Origin: Nothophaeocryptopus gaeumannii
Taxonomy: Eukaryota; Ascomycota; Dothideomycetes; Mycosphaerellales; Mycosphaerellaceae
DNA: 64,000 bases
Assembly (NCBI GenBank): GCA_031771865.1
Contig: JASISA010000010.1
Coordinates: 1,426,001-1,490,000 of the forward strand
Direction: 5' to 3'
In this document: piece by piece, positions 9,502-21,453 of the stretch
Layout: every line of letters starts with the position of its first letter
Position numbering within the stretch: position 1 is the stretch's first letter
Position numbers and translations under genes: made by a program
Notes under the pieces: model-generated
Told to the model about the DNA's origin: nothing
The model's database searches: none
What the model saw: the letters and a program-made list of their open reading frames with translations, nothing else

Positions 9502-12500
9502 GGTGCTCTTTCGAAGCTCTCTGGCGTGGCGCGCTTCCGCTGCTGGTAGAAATCAGTCAACGTGTACATTGATGGCTAGATACGCGAGTGATGGATCGCC
9601 AGCGATGAAAGTTCGATGGAGGGTGCAGTTTGGTCAATGTAAGGAAAACAGCTTCGACTTACGTGGATGTCAGTTGATGTTTTGAGCAGGTAGCGTTGCT
9701 CGCAGACCAAGGTACGGTGGCTATGAATGCGGGGCGAAGCGGTGGCGAGAAGGTCGACGGATGCGGAGGGGTCTCAAGTATCGGTTACTGACGGACGTGT
9801 CGTAGCCTCAGGTCTGTCTAATAACAGGCGTATACAGAGGTATTTGCATGCACAGAAGTGAGGAGGTGAGGTGAGGTTGTGAGAGTGGTGTTGAGGGGAT
9901 GTTGGAAGAAGCAAATGAGCGAGCGGCGACCGTTGAAGGAGATAACAGGACAAGAGGCGCGCGGCTTGAACGTGCCTTTTCGGCGGAGGGATTTGCGAGC
10001 TCACGCTTCCACGCCTTGCTGGGAATGGCCAGGCCGGATCACAGTGGCTGCGAGCTAATTCGCAAGCCTGTCTGCCCGCGCGCGCCGGGTGTAGACTCCG
10101 ACGTGTCTGGCTGTTGCGAGGCGCCTTTTGGGTCCTCGTGCGGATCGAGTCCTCGACTCCTCGGCATGCAGGCGCAGCAGGCGATGCAGACCTGTGGACC
10201 TGATGTCGTCGCCCACATCGCTGATTGGGTCGGAAACAAGTGACACCATTTTTTGTTGACTCGCAGCTCGATCTGTGACCCGCTGGCACGCTACTGGAAG
10301 ATGGCGCTAGAGGCTGATTTTCGATCGCGCCTGCTCTCTTTGGCAGCTGTACACACGTAGGAGGAACTCTCTCTCTACGAAGCGACCCATGAGTGACGTT
10401 GGTTGACGACGTGCTGTTCCACCGCTGTCTCATCACGCTGCTGTTTGCGAGCTTGCAAGAAACAGGGGGCAATGGACGAAGAGCGGGAGGTAGGTGCACG
10501 GTGGGAACCAGGTCCCCAGACGGAGACCAATCTTGCATGAGTGAGATACCGGCAACAGAGATCCCGGCGGCGTCAGCTCCGATGGGAGGATTCACGCCTC
10601 CTGCCTGTGGTTGCGAGAAAGTGTCACGTCAATTCTGTTGCGCTGCTGGAAACCCAGTGGCGTCTTTCGAGCTCTGAGTACTACGGCTACCGCCAGTGCG
10701 CCCCGGTAGTCGGATTGTTTGCAATTGTGCTTGCTCGAAGCTCAGTCCCTCTCCTCCCTGCATAGTTTTGAACTTCGAAGCATCTGAGAGCGTGGCGGAA
10801 ATTAACTTGCTGCTTGCGACCGGCGCACACAACGACGGTTGCCGCTCGATCATAGCAGACACGCTCAGCGCGCCTAGTCTGTCGTCGTGATCGCTTGTGC
10901 AGTACACAAATAACGATTCTCGTGTGCAGACTCCACTCCTACTAGCTAGAGTGCATCGAGGGTCGCAACGAAACAGGCGAAAACTGACCTTCCTGCTGTG
11001 GAGGAGGTCCTCCGTAGCGTTGGCCGGTGCGGAGCAGACCTGGCGTGAAGCTTAAAGTCAGCCGATCCAACACCCACGAGCTCGATCTCTTCAGCTGCAC
11101 GATGAGCCGCGGGCCTAGTGGCAGAACTCGTCGCTCTCCACCTCCATCTCCATCATCCTCTCTTCCATCTATCCTGTTGGCGCAGCGTGTGGCATACCAG
11201 AGAAACACCGGGCCTCGTACTGCAGTCAGCGTGAGAACATACCAGCAGCACGTCTGCACACATCCTCCTCTTCGACATCGTTTCAGGAGGAGGAACTGTT
11301 GGTGACAGCGACAAACTCTTGCAGCACAATTTGACAGCCTCGAAGCCTTTTTCTGTTAAGAGTATAGCGCGTGCGGAAGGCTTTTCGCCAATCTGACGCT
11401 AAGCTAGCGTCGATCGGAAGGAAAGCGCAGGAGAACGTTGGGGGATGTCTCAGAGTCTGCCACAATGTCAGTAAACTGCCCGAGAACAGCACAAATCCCT
11501 GTTCCTATTCCCGTCATTCTGTCCACGAACCGTCGAACACCGGACCGCCGTCCGTAGACGACCGAGCGATGTTCTGTTGCCATTGCACACTGTGTTCTAT
11601 CTGGGCTACGCTGGGGTCTGTCGTGTTGTCCTTTACCGTCAAGCAGCGAGATGAAACAGCGGCAGTGTTGCTCAGGCGTCAGGATGATCGATGGCGGCAG
11701 AGATCTGCTGTGCCGCTTCCACGCTGATATCGCAAGGATGGGTCACGGTATTGCGGATTACTCGTCCACATATCTGGGTCTTTTCGAGAGGGTCAGAAAG
11801 ATGAAACTACCACACGAGATACTCCTTGGGATGACGAGTCTGCGCTGGCAGTGGCTTAGCCAACCAGTACTTCGAGACATGCAGGTACTCGCTGGCCGCT
11901 GCATCCTACTTGAATATTGCATGCTCATTGGGATAGGCAATGTCCAGATCTGCTTGCTGGCAAATGCCTGAGCTGCCGCTGCCGCCGTCTTGATGCCACA
12001 ATGAAGCATTTTGCCATTGGTGCCCGCCTCCAGGGACATCGGCAGCGTGCCGAAGGACAGATCTTGGATAGTCTGGCAAAAAAGTGCTTTCACGCCGGCA
12101 TTAGCGATATGCACGCTCGGAGCGTTCGACACCTGTGCCATGGGACTTCGGACATTTTCCATCAATTCTACCCAGTCAAGCATCGCTATTCTGGTAGCTC
12201 ATATGGCAGCAATGGCTTGCTTACATGCGAGATACGGATCTTGCCCAGATGTCCCAGCATCTTACTGAGTCGCATCACATCGGTTGTAGCTGCTCGGCCT
12301 CTCCCTGTCCAAGTTTCTCTCTTGGAACTCCCGTGATATGGCAAGTGCAACCACAATAAGGCCCGAGCTCAATATAGCTTAACCGCTATCACGGCTCATC
12401 TTACTGCTGCGCGAGTCGATCAAGTAACATGGTATGCTAAGTGGTATGCAGGTTTCCTGTACCGGTCTCGTCCAGTATGCACGACTTTGCCAGTCCACGG

Positions 12501-15003
12501 GAAAGTTTACGAATACTCGAACACACAGCTACACGTGGCATCGAGTATGCTCCTCACGTCTTCTCACAGGTGACGAGATCTTGTCAGACAGCTACAACAG
12601 CTGCCAGCAATGCAATCAAAATGCCTCAAGGTGCGAGTTTACCATCAAGCAATGCAGAGTCGAGCCTGCGCGATCTGGTGAACGGCTACCCGGCGTGCGC
12701 CACCTAGGGACTTCAGAACTCTTCCGCGAATATTACCTTACATGCGAGGCTAAAACACTCCCTCACTCTGTGGAGCTTGCTCGGAGCAACGTCCGGCCCG
12801 TTCGATCCACGAATTCATATCACTCGCTGAGAACGATGGCAATGGGAGCAACGGCAGGCTAACGGCTCGAGAGGTAGGGGGCTGGCCTCTTCCAGCGCCT
12901 CTATCAGCCTGCGCATACTCAGGAGCTCCTGCAGCGGTTCGATCGAACAGTTGTCACGCTCGAAGCGATCCGGACTTGAAGGAATTGTGATAACAAATCA
13001 TTGATTGCAGCTCCTGAATGTGCAGGGGCATTTCTTCCGACCTAAACTGCTTCAGTTTTCTCATCGAGCTTTGGGAAACTTGCTGGCCTCCCTGGCACCC
13101 CTTGGAAGCTCTCAATTCTGTCAAGTCTTATTTGGTCAGATCTGTCAACGAGATACGTTTCAGCCTATTTCAAGGTTCTGAGCCGCTAACAGCGGGTGGG
13201 CCACATACTGCAATAACCTATGCAGCCGCAACATCGAATTTCGCAACCCAATTGATCCTTTCATACTGGAGCTAACTCCGGATCGACGCCATATCCACCA
13301 TGACAGAGGTGACTGGGGCTCTCCGCGATTTCTCACCAGTTTACTCCACGATCACTTGCATCTCAACCAACGTCGAAGCCATCCACTATTTCATCCCGAC
13401 GAACCTTGTGCTTCTCTGGCCTCCAGAAAGTGGTTGCATTGCATGTCGACTTTCTCTGGACAATGCGACTTCCTTCGAGCTCTATACCACCAACAAGGTA
13501 CCTACCAAGCCAGCTCTATACGCCTTGTGTAGCTCGGGTCCGTCGCCTCTGGGCATGGCCAAGCCTTGAATGATCTGGGATTTGCATGCCGGCCCCGTAT
13601 TCTCCGTAGCGGCTTCACATGCGAAAGAGCGCATTGTTCCCGTTGAGAAAAATTTAGGCGACTTGTCGAGAGTATTGCCTTATTGATTGGTCTTTGGAGA
13701 TTGACGGCAAGTACACTCATGATCATGTCAGAGAGGATACCGCGTTTCAGATTCTGACTGCATGCTTGGTAGGTCTCGAACACTCGTTCTATCGATCAAA
13801 CAGCGGCATCATTGGCCGTTCACGCTGACAGACTAGGAACAGCTCAAGCAGACACGGCTGCCGTAGCTCGACAGCACTATTGCCTCACCCATGCAAAACC
13901 CAAACGAACATTGATCCAGAGAAGCGTATCGAACGAGAATGCACAATGCGAACGCGAGCTCTATCTCACCTTGCATATGCATGTCGAACCCTTGCTCTGC
14001 ATCGACATCCATGCAAAAGAGGACACCTCCACGATGTGACAAACCTGTTGGATCGATATTCATTGATTGCTGTTCCAAGAGATAGTATAGGTCTGCCAAG
14101 CACCCATTCATACCACTCATGGCGCGATTGTTCGCCCAGCCGGATCAGAACATTCTACAGTCCACCGCACCGACACGTGGTATGCTGCTGTCGCGGCCCT
14201 GGACCCGGGACATTTTGACGGGATGGGATGTTGCGTGATAGTTGATCTCTCGGTATCAAGGCATCCACCCGGTCCCGAAGACCTTGGGAGTTACGTTCAG
14301 GTTTCCGTCCATTGCCTTTCACATCACCTTCTGCGTGCTGCTTGGAACAGAACGGAGGGCACTTCTCAGCTGCAAAGTCACCAGGTGAGTAGACTATAGA
14401 GTAGATTCTCAATTTTTATCATCGATGTATGTTGATTCTCTCTCACTGAGGAGTTGCGGATGTCAATACAGCACCAGACTAAGTTGAATGAACTATCAAG
14501 GTAATAAGGCAAAAGGGGAGGCTGGTATCAAGTAAGTCATTGGAGGGAAGTATTCAGAGCAGGAATGAGCTTCCTCTTCGATCATGTATTCACTCCAACC
14601 AATCAAAGAACCTTCTCCCTTCTGTTTAGTCATGAACCGGCCGATCTACTGCAGCTCATCCACCGACTCTGGGGAGCTACCTTCTCCCTCAAAAAAAAGC
14701 ATGACCCAGAAATCACCGAGTTCCTCGTCGTCGTCTTGGACCCTTTCATTCGCATGAAAGCTCCGCGGTGACCTCGACGAGAAAGATGACTTGTCCGTCC
14801 GTTTGTCCACCCATTCTTTCCTCCGTTCGTATCACCCAATCTCCCGAGTATGTGAAGTCGCATCCTCGCTTGTCTCTCTCGTACTCACAACCCTTCAAAC
14901 CAAGCCGCTGTGGGATAGGTTTCGCCGCCCTTCAAGTTCACACACGATATGTCGGTTTCTCTCCATAGGTAGGTCAAAGTGCGGGAGGGAGAGACTTTAC
15001 CTT
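9502..15003. other. 5.5-kb region without a convincing gene
   Basis: The left end is the leader and promoter of the minus gene ending at 8181. The rest has near-average base composition and only short frames. The longest (minus 10595-9774, 273 codons) is Arg/Ser/Pro-rich, has no domain and covers that gene's upstream region. No AT-rich decay island, terminal repeats, tRNA or rRNA could be seen. It may hold long regulatory sequence, non-coding transcripts, small genes with many introns, or very old repeat remains. Confidence 0.4.
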
Positions 15004-15504
15004 CTACAACTCATCCAATCCATCATCCTCATCCTCACCGGTAGACTGTTCTTTCTTCACTTTAGAGCTACCATCGTCTCCTCCCCTCTTAACCTTCGCC
15101 CCCGTCTTCGCTTTCTTCCCACCGCGTCCACCGCCCGTGGAATTCCTGGCTCCCTTCCCCAACTCCTCGTCCTCGTCGTCGTCAATCGAAGCGGCGCGTT
15201 TCTTCCCGCTGCTTTTGGGGGTAGCGTTATTTGGAGTTGCCGTCTTCGGGGTACTTGGAGTATCGGCGAAGAACCTCTTCTTAGCATTGCTATAAGCCGT
15301 CTTGGCAGAGGCGGCGTTCTTGAGGCCGGACAGCTCTGCTAGCTTCGCGTAGTCGACCTAGCAGCGGCAGGTCAGTCAGTGGGGTGAGGTGAGGTGGAGG
15401 TAAGGGAAGCATGAGTTAAGGGGCAAGTGTACTTTCGGTTGAGACTCGTTGCAGTGGCCCCATGCTGTGGTGAGGATCTCAAGGTCACGGTCGGTGGGAG
15501 CCAT
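15004..15504 (-). CDS. small basic/acidic nuclear protein with Myb-like N-terminal helix module
   Basis: Two exons (15504-15433 and 15357-15004) with a 75-nt intron (15358-15432) that contains a repeated CTGAC branch sequence, giving 141 aa. The N-terminus MAPTDRDLEILTTAWGHC, followed across the intron by KVDYAKLAELSGLKNAASAK and AYSNAKKRFF, is the compact helical module common in small fungal nuclear proteins: a Trp-containing helix, then an AKLAELSG helix and a basic helix. The C-terminal half is a disordered chromatin-like tail with Lys/Gly clusters, a DDDEDEE run and an acidic DEDDGLDEL end. Probable role: DNA- or chromatin-associated factor. No catalytic motif. The intron is phase 0 and both exons read cleanly. 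Confidence 0.75.
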
Positions 15505-16094
15505 GATGTTTTGATGCCGATGGTTAGTTGTGATGGGATTTGTGTTGGCGGGAGTCCGAGTGGTGTCTTGAGGAGCTTTGATTGTTGTTTTGGCGAGGAG
15601 GGGAGAAGGTGGTGGATGGAAGATGGTTTGATTCTCATACGTGCTGCCGCCGTTATGTGGTAAGTGAAGTGGTGTGTGCACACAAATTGCAAACCTCACC
15701 TGGACGATCGGTGTTAGCGGATCTAAAGTCTAGCGCGAGCACATGCAATTCTCATGCATGTCCTAGATGTGCGCTTGAAGCATGTGTTGGGTTGGTACTT
15801 TCGATTCGTTGATTTCGTTCTGTGGTACAGTTGCGGCTTTGTGAACGCGGTCACGGCATCGCTATGACTGCTCGTATGTCATCAAGTGATGAGCGTCAAA
15901 GCCCCTAAATCAAAGCCTGGCCCAGCTTTTCAACTTTTGATGGTGGTAGTACATCGCGCGTCGCTGAGATGTCCGTCCGCAGCATTCTCTCTTGCGCCGG
16001 AACTCCGAAATCGTCTTGATTGTGCCTTTCGGCCAGGTCATACGGTCTCCAAAGGGAGCAGCTTTCATGTTTCACTGTATCCTTCGCCTGGCGT
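15505..16094. other. intergenic, no gene recognised
   Basis: This is the leader region of the minus gene at 15004-15504 and the 3' flank of SmD1, which ends at 16095. No structured RNA or repeat was seen. Confidence 0.4.
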
Positions 16095-16661
16095 TTAGAA
16101 CCCACGGCCCCGTCCTCTGCCTCCTCCGCGTCCACCGCCACGCCCTCTGCCACCACCACGACCTCCTCCACCACGTCCACCGCCACGACCGCCAACCATC
16201 GCACCACCGCTCTTATCCTGTTCTTTTCGTGCCTTGTTCTTTGGCTTCGGCGCGTCGTCAATAAGCAATGTGTCGAGCGGTAAAGAGTCCGGGAGGATGT
16301 AGTATCTGATCTCGCTGCCTCGAATGCTGACGTGGTCGAGCGCGATTTGGCTACCGCCCTTGGGCGTGTATTTCGCGTTTCGCAGGTTGGTGTTCATTTG
16401 TGGGGAGACGGAAGCGATTGTGCCTTGGACGATGGTGCCTGGTAAATCATGATATCAGCATTGAGGCTAGGTATCAAGAAGAATATTGTATTGCTGAACT
16501 TACCCGTCTTGAGCTCAATGGTGACGGTCTCATTGGTGCATTTCATCAAAAACCTACCATGCCCGTCAGCCAGGCCCTTTCGATCGCAGCCTTCAAGTTG
16601 TTCGTTCAGCATGCGCCAGAGGCTAGCAAGCGTGAGGGCTGCCTTACCTGACGAGCTTCAT
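16095..16661 (-). CDS. smd1: spliceosomal Sm core protein SmD1
   Basis: Three exons: 16661-16648 (14 nt, MKLVR), 16553-16504 and 16438-16095, giving 135 aa. The Sm fold is clear: Sm1 motif in FLMKCTNETVTIELKTG, then MNTNLRNAKYTPKG, and Sm2 in SIRGSEIRYYILPDSLPLD, followed by a C-terminal RG-rich tail (GGRGGGRGGG, GRGRGRGF), the hallmark of SmD1. It binds the U-rich Sm site of U1, U2, U4 and U5 snRNA as part of the heptameric Sm ring and is assembled in the cytoplasm before nuclear import. The Arg-Gly tail is the usual substrate of symmetric dimethylation. The short first exon and early introns are typical of fungal Sm genes. All phases agree, so the call is firm. Confidence 0.97.
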
Positions 16662-17049
16662 CGTGGTCGTTGCGCGTCTCTGAGCGCGCTATATTGGTCG
16701 CAAATAACTTCTGAAGGGTTGGACGATGTTTGCGAAGGGCAGTTGGGCGTGCGCGAATATTGTGTTGAAGTAACTTATCGCTTGGTTTTCAGTGGTCTTT
16801 GGGACTTCTGAAGTTCTCCAAACTTTCGACTCGGAAACGGCCGAGATTTAAACTTCTATGTCACGTGCAAGCTGCTTCACAAGACGATATGGACAGAATA
16901 CTAAGATAGACGAATGAACACAGCTTCGGACAGAGCCTGGAGATCAGATTGAGGGAGATCAAGGTAGACGAAAGACCTTCATTAAATCATTCAATCTTGA
17001 GTGTCGCGTGACCATATCTCATGAGACAGTCTTCATACACAAAGCAATG
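16662..17049. other. intergenic between SmD1 and Pkr1 genes
   Basis: This is the promoter side of SmD1 and the 3' flank of the Pkr1 gene, both on the minus strand. A purine-rich stretch is present, and nothing else was identified. Confidence 0.4.
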
Positions 17050-17595
17050 CTACCTCCCTTCATCCACCTTTTCCCACTCACTATCCGTACTAAGCTCACT
17101 TGAAGCCTCATCTATCCTCCTCTGTCTCGGTTCCCTATTCGCGCCGGCAACAGCCTGCGCACCACTCGCGGTTCCCACCCTCTCATCACCCATCACCCGA
17201 TCTACAATTTCCTCCCTCTTCTCGCTCTGCAACCCACCAACCCCCTCATCCAATCCATCGCCCTCCCGCTCTGTATCCTCTCCCTCATCATCCGCCTCCC
17301 CTCTCTCACCCTGTCCTCGTTCCTTCCTCTCCTCGGACTTTCTTTTCCTTAATCTCTCGGCCTCGGCTTCAGCTTTCTGCGCCGCTTGTAGTTCTGTCGC
17401 GAACCAGTTTATGCTGTACCATAGACCTCCACAGAGAAATGAGAGGATCGCGAAGTGTATGCTGTAGGTTGCCAGGAAGAGGCCGCCGAGGAGGAGCTGG
17501 AGTGCGAAGAAGGTTGCGTTGGTGGCTATGAGGAGAGTGGGCGTTGTGCCTGGTGTGAAGACGGATTCCCAGAGGCTGCTAACGAAGTCTGCCAT
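17050..17595 (-). CDS. pkr1: V-type ATPase assembly factor Pkr1
   Basis: Single exon of 181 aa starting MADFVSSLWESVFTPG. The N-terminal 80 residues match the Pkr1 family: a short amphipathic start, then two membrane segments (TLLIATNATFFALQLLLG and HFAILSFLCGGLWYSINW) joined by a short loop. The family acts in the ER membrane in assembling the V0 sector of the vacuolar ATPase. The tail (about residues 85-181) is charged and low-complexity, with Glu/Arg repeats predicted as coiled coil or disordered. The frame is open upstream, but the ATG at 17595 begins the conserved block, so it is chosen. The fungal tail is longer than in yeast Pkr1, as expected for filamentous species. Confidence 0.9.
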   Translation of the reverse strand: MADFVSSLWESVFTPGTTPTLLIATNATFFALQLLLGGLFLATYSIHFAILSFLCGGLWYSINWFATELQAAQKAEAEAERLRKRKSEERKERGQGERGEADDEGEDTEREGDGLDEGVGGLQSEKREEIVDRVMGDERVGTASGAQAVAGANREPRQRRIDEASSELSTDSEWEKVDEGR

Positions 17596-19869
17596 GTTGG
17601 GCAGTGGAGGTGGCAGTAAGGTTCTGGGTTGTGTGCTCGTGTTTGAGGTGGTGGAACGGTTCAGATATGCTCGCGAAGTGGAGGACGAGGCTGAGGAGTG
17701 GAGCTTTTGATGTCTGTCTTTCTGGCCTGCACTTGGGATCCTCGTATCAGGGACAATATGACTCGCTTCTCTTTCTCTTCTCAAGGAGGCGCTTCCCGTA
17801 CGTAGACGCCGATCTTTGGGCGAGCTTGGGAGACTAGGATTGTTCCTGCAGAGGAAAGCGATGTCGAATCTCGACGTCGGCGAGAGAGCTTGACGATAAT
17901 AATCACACTTCCGATCTCACACCAAGACACGTGTGCGTTATCAAAATAAACAGCTATCAAGAGACGAAGGCAGCAGATACCAGAAACGAACAATCGGAAG
18001 CTCCAGTTGATGAGCTATCAACACCGGCATGGTTCGGGCACGTCACTCCGCATGACGCGCCGTTGGGTGTCAGCTGTCACGCGGCAACGAGGAGACTTCA
18101 CGTGGCGCACAAGAGCTGTTGGGCTTCATGTCAGGAGATGGAAGATATGCCAGCTGTCAAGAGCGTAATTAAAGACACCAGCGGCGTGATAGTGATGCAT
18201 ACACGAAAATCTCACAAGAGCTTTGGAATATCACAAGAGCTTTGGACCAACAAGTAAAAAGTTGCAAAACAAGCTTGGCCAGAGTACCATACCGTGGTCA
18301 CGACGAAGACACGAGCATCTCGCAATCAAGACAACCACCAGCCACTTCTTTCAGGCCTTCCAGGTACACTCCAATTTCAGAGATGTTTCTATACTCCGAA
18401 CTAGGGACAACGAAGTGAGGGTCTTGTTGAGCATCGTGGTAGACAGAGACGGGTGTCCTGCTTGTTGTGCACAGAATGCACGGACTCCTACGGCTGAATT
18501 AGGTGGGTTGGAATGGATAGATACAAATGGAAGGTAGGCAATGCGAGGCTTCATTCGTGAATCTAAGCTGCCAGTGAGAGCGCATCGCAATCGAAACCGC
18601 GAGACGAGGACCTACTGGAATCAGAAGAGAAATATCTGAAAAAAAATCCGCCGAAGCATCGCCTCACTCTGGCGATCTCGCGATAGATCTTCCAGCGAGC
18701 TCCCTGGTTGAACTTGAACATTCACCAACACTCCTCTTCCACATGCCCGCCCCATATTCCCCGGCCCAAACCTCTAAATCTCCTCCCGAAGTCCCTCCCG
18801 CTAAGCAATCAACATTCTCTCATCTCTAGCAAACACCAACTCAGGATACATGGTGCAACGGCCAGCACACCCAACACATATCAGCGACTTCCTTCCCCAT
18901 CTCGACCTCTTCTTTCTGCATCCCCTTGGGGCAGATCTTCAAATCACCTTCAATACGTCATGCTCTGCATGAACACTCGCCCAAACGAGGAAGGTTGTTC
19001 GTTCATTTCCTTTGGACTTGTGTTTGGGAGATCTACGTTCGATTCGTAGTGGAGCCAATTCTTTTTTGCTCTCGGGCAGGTAGGGGTGTATGGATAATAT
19101 GGATGATCCTTTCTGGGCATGACTTCCAAATCCAACATCGATTTGATGCTTCCCTTCAGCCCGCTCAGCTTTCCAACGGCAACGGGTTGGACGACTTGGC
19201 GTGATGCCTCCAAATCTAGGATGCTGACTTCTTTGGGTCTTCATACCTCCTCCATGAGCTCTCAAACTTATTGCTTTGCCTCATCACTGGCTTCATCCCC
19301 GAAAGCCGCTCTACAAGCGGCAAGCAGGCGTATCGTTGGCCTCCATTTGACGGGGGTGCTTGGCTCTAGTGCATGTGTTGGAGGTGGGTTGGGTCCGTTG
19401 TTGTCAGAAGGTCAAAGCGAGGTCCCTGAGACCAAGGCATGAGACGTGGAAGAGTATAATGAGGTGGTGTATTAGGCGAAGAGGAGAGTGAAATTGAAGC
19501 GATAGTTACAGTCTTCTCGATGGTCCGTGCATTGAGCGCTAGTGTGCCTCGTTTAAGCACAGGACTGGGTCTGCAGGAGTCACCAACCAACATGAAAGTC
19601 AAAGCGAGAGAAGGGAAGGGTTCTCAACATTAGCGATTTTTGGTTCCTCAAGAAGCGTCTTGATGTGTCAAATGCTGGTTCGTGGGAATCGGAAATAAAA
19701 AAAATTGATGTAGCTTGCGTGGAAGGCTGAGAAAGCCACGCGATTTTCAATCCGCGTAGACAAGCACCTCCACCATCTCGATTCCTCTCAACCCGGGGCC
19801 CGCGACCACTGTGGTGCAAGCGGGATCCTCCATGTTTGATCTCGCGCTCAACATTGCAAATTCGCTCTC
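17596..19869. other. intergenic, about 2.3 kb, no convincing gene
   Basis: Short frames only. A direct repeat of TCACAAGAGCTTTGGA occurs at 18212-18227 and 18231-18246. No RNA gene or mobile-element end was seen. Confidence 0.4.
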
Positions 19870-20510
19870 TCAAGCCTTCTCCGTTTCCTGACTACGAGCG
19901 CGCATCTCAACCAGCTTGCGGCTCTCGTTCAACACACCATCGTGCACATGGATGCGAAAAGGCCTGAACTGAAAGGCTACCCCAACGACGGCCATCGCAA
20001 CCAAGATAACCTTGAGCCAGAAGCCAGCATCTACCGGCCCTCTATCCATCGAAATGGCGAGGTCACCTCCGAAGCACCCAATGACCGAGCCGCAAGTCCC
20101 AAGCTGACGCATTGCGTTGGTATAGCGTGATGTGTGGTGTTGCACAGCGTTTGCCACTGCGGTTGTGATGCAGAAGAGGAGGCCACAAGTTCAGTCAAAC
20201 CAGAAGGCCCAGGAGAGAAATGGTGAGGCGTCGAGGAGGGGAAGGTAGTATGGAGACATCCACATGCGGAATATAAATCCATAGGAGGGACCTGGAAGTT
20301 GGTACCAGAGGGCGTATATTAGCGGGATGAGGATGAGGAGGGAGCTTAGGTCTCGAGAGAAGGCTTGTAGCAGGAGACTGGCTCGCTCGAGCTTGGCTTC
20401 AGGGACGAGAGGTTGACGCTGCAGGTCACTGACGGTAAGAAGGCCATTTATCGTGCTTGGGCTTGGGTTGACAATCCGGCAAAGTTTGGTGTTAGCTATA
20501 TGGAATTACT
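19870..20510 (-). pseudogene. membrane-protein fragment with an in-frame TGA
   Basis: One minus-strand frame reads as a polytopic membrane protein on both sides of a TGA at 20193-20191. Upstream of the stop are an SLLLQAFSRDLSSLLILIP helix, a WYQLPGPSYGFIF segment and PFLSWAFWFD. Downstream are CGLLFCITTAVANAVQHH, an RQLGTCGSVIG loop with GGDLAISMD, a FWLKVILVAMAVVGVAFQF helix and a charged tail ending SQETEKA. No GT-AG intron removes the stop while keeping frame, and no start codon with a full N-terminus was found. It resembles the C-terminal half of a transporter-like or solute-carrier protein, but I could not name the family. Likely a decayed gene; a base error at one codon is an alternative. 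Confidence 0.5.
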
Positions 20511-20777
20511 GTGCCCAGGCTTGCTGGCTGTGTTTGCGTGTTGTTCTTTCAGTGAGCAGCCTTGTTCAGACGGGAGAGTGCTTGAGGTTGATTGAACGGA
20601 GTTGGAGAATGTCTCATAAGGCGAGGAGATTGCGCTGTTAACAGAACAGTGCAAAGGCAAGATGAACCAAGCGTCTTTTTTGTCAAAGTTCAGGAGTGGC
20701 AAAGAGTCAGCTCCATTGCACTGCGCGCGTGTGGCTGTTATGATGGTGCCCCAAACCCATACCAATGTTTTTTTCAT
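20496..20777 (-). CDS. possible small secreted protein
   Basis: An ATG frame of 93 codons starting MKKTLVWVWGTIITATRAQC looks like a signal peptide with cleavage after Ala. The mature part is Ser/Asn-rich with a few cysteines (LPLHCSVNSA, EQGCSLKEQ). It overlaps, in another frame, the start of the membrane-protein remnant at 19870-20510. No homologue is recognised and the start region contains A-runs, so this may be chance. Expression evidence would decide. Confidence 0.25.
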   Translation of the reverse strand: MKKTLVWVWGTIITATRAQCNGADSLPLLNFDKKDAWFILPLHCSVNSAISSPYETFSNSVQSTSSTLPSEQGCSLKEQHANTASKPGHSNSI

Positions 20778-21453
20778 ATCTGCGGGCAAAAGATTCGAGA
20801 TTCTTCTTCCTCACAACGTATGGGGTGAAAAGTAGCACCATCAACCCACCGATGCTTCTCAGCTCTCTCCTCGACCTTCCTCCCTCCCGAGCGGAGGTCT
20901 GTCGACCAGGAAGTCGCTTATGGGCCTGAGAGAGAAGTCGCAAACTGGAGTAGCTCACCACAGATTTCACACCAGCCCTACTGCTTCACCAGGCTTCACA
21001 CTCGTTTGATCTCTGGATGTAAGTGATGCCCATCGCAGATCTAGGAGCATTTCGATGCAGGCCTGTATTTCTTGTTGGACTTCACCTGTTCCCGTGCCTT
21101 CGGTCTCGAAGGGCGTCAGAGCGTCAACACCTCTTGCGCAGGACATGTAATCGTCCTAGTAGCTATCAAATCTGCCTGGGTATCCATCATTCACCATTTC
21201 CTTCAAGAAGTGAAGTCAAAGGAATGCGCACGCGAGCACAGACCATCTGCAGCGCGCTCGGCGCTTGGCGGGCCGATGACGCGACGGTTCCAGGTGTCCT
21301 TTGCTTGAAGCTTGAACTGCGCATGTGAGATCCAGGCAACTTGTTAGACGAACACGTTTGCTTCATATTCGCCTTCACTGACCTCTTCACTGACGGTCAT
21401 GGACGACAACAGTACTTCCACACGACTACGCTAACAGAGTCTGGACAACAACG
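20778..21453. promoter_or_regulatory. upstream region of HRD1
   Basis: No gene is recognised here. The region presumably holds the HRD1 promoter and leader. I did not find a clear unfolded-protein-response element by eye. Confidence 0.35.

Noticed and set aside
9774..10595. 273-codon minus-strand frame
   Set aside because: Arg/Ser/Pro-rich, without domain or splice signals, and it covers the promoter and leader of the 8181-9501 gene.
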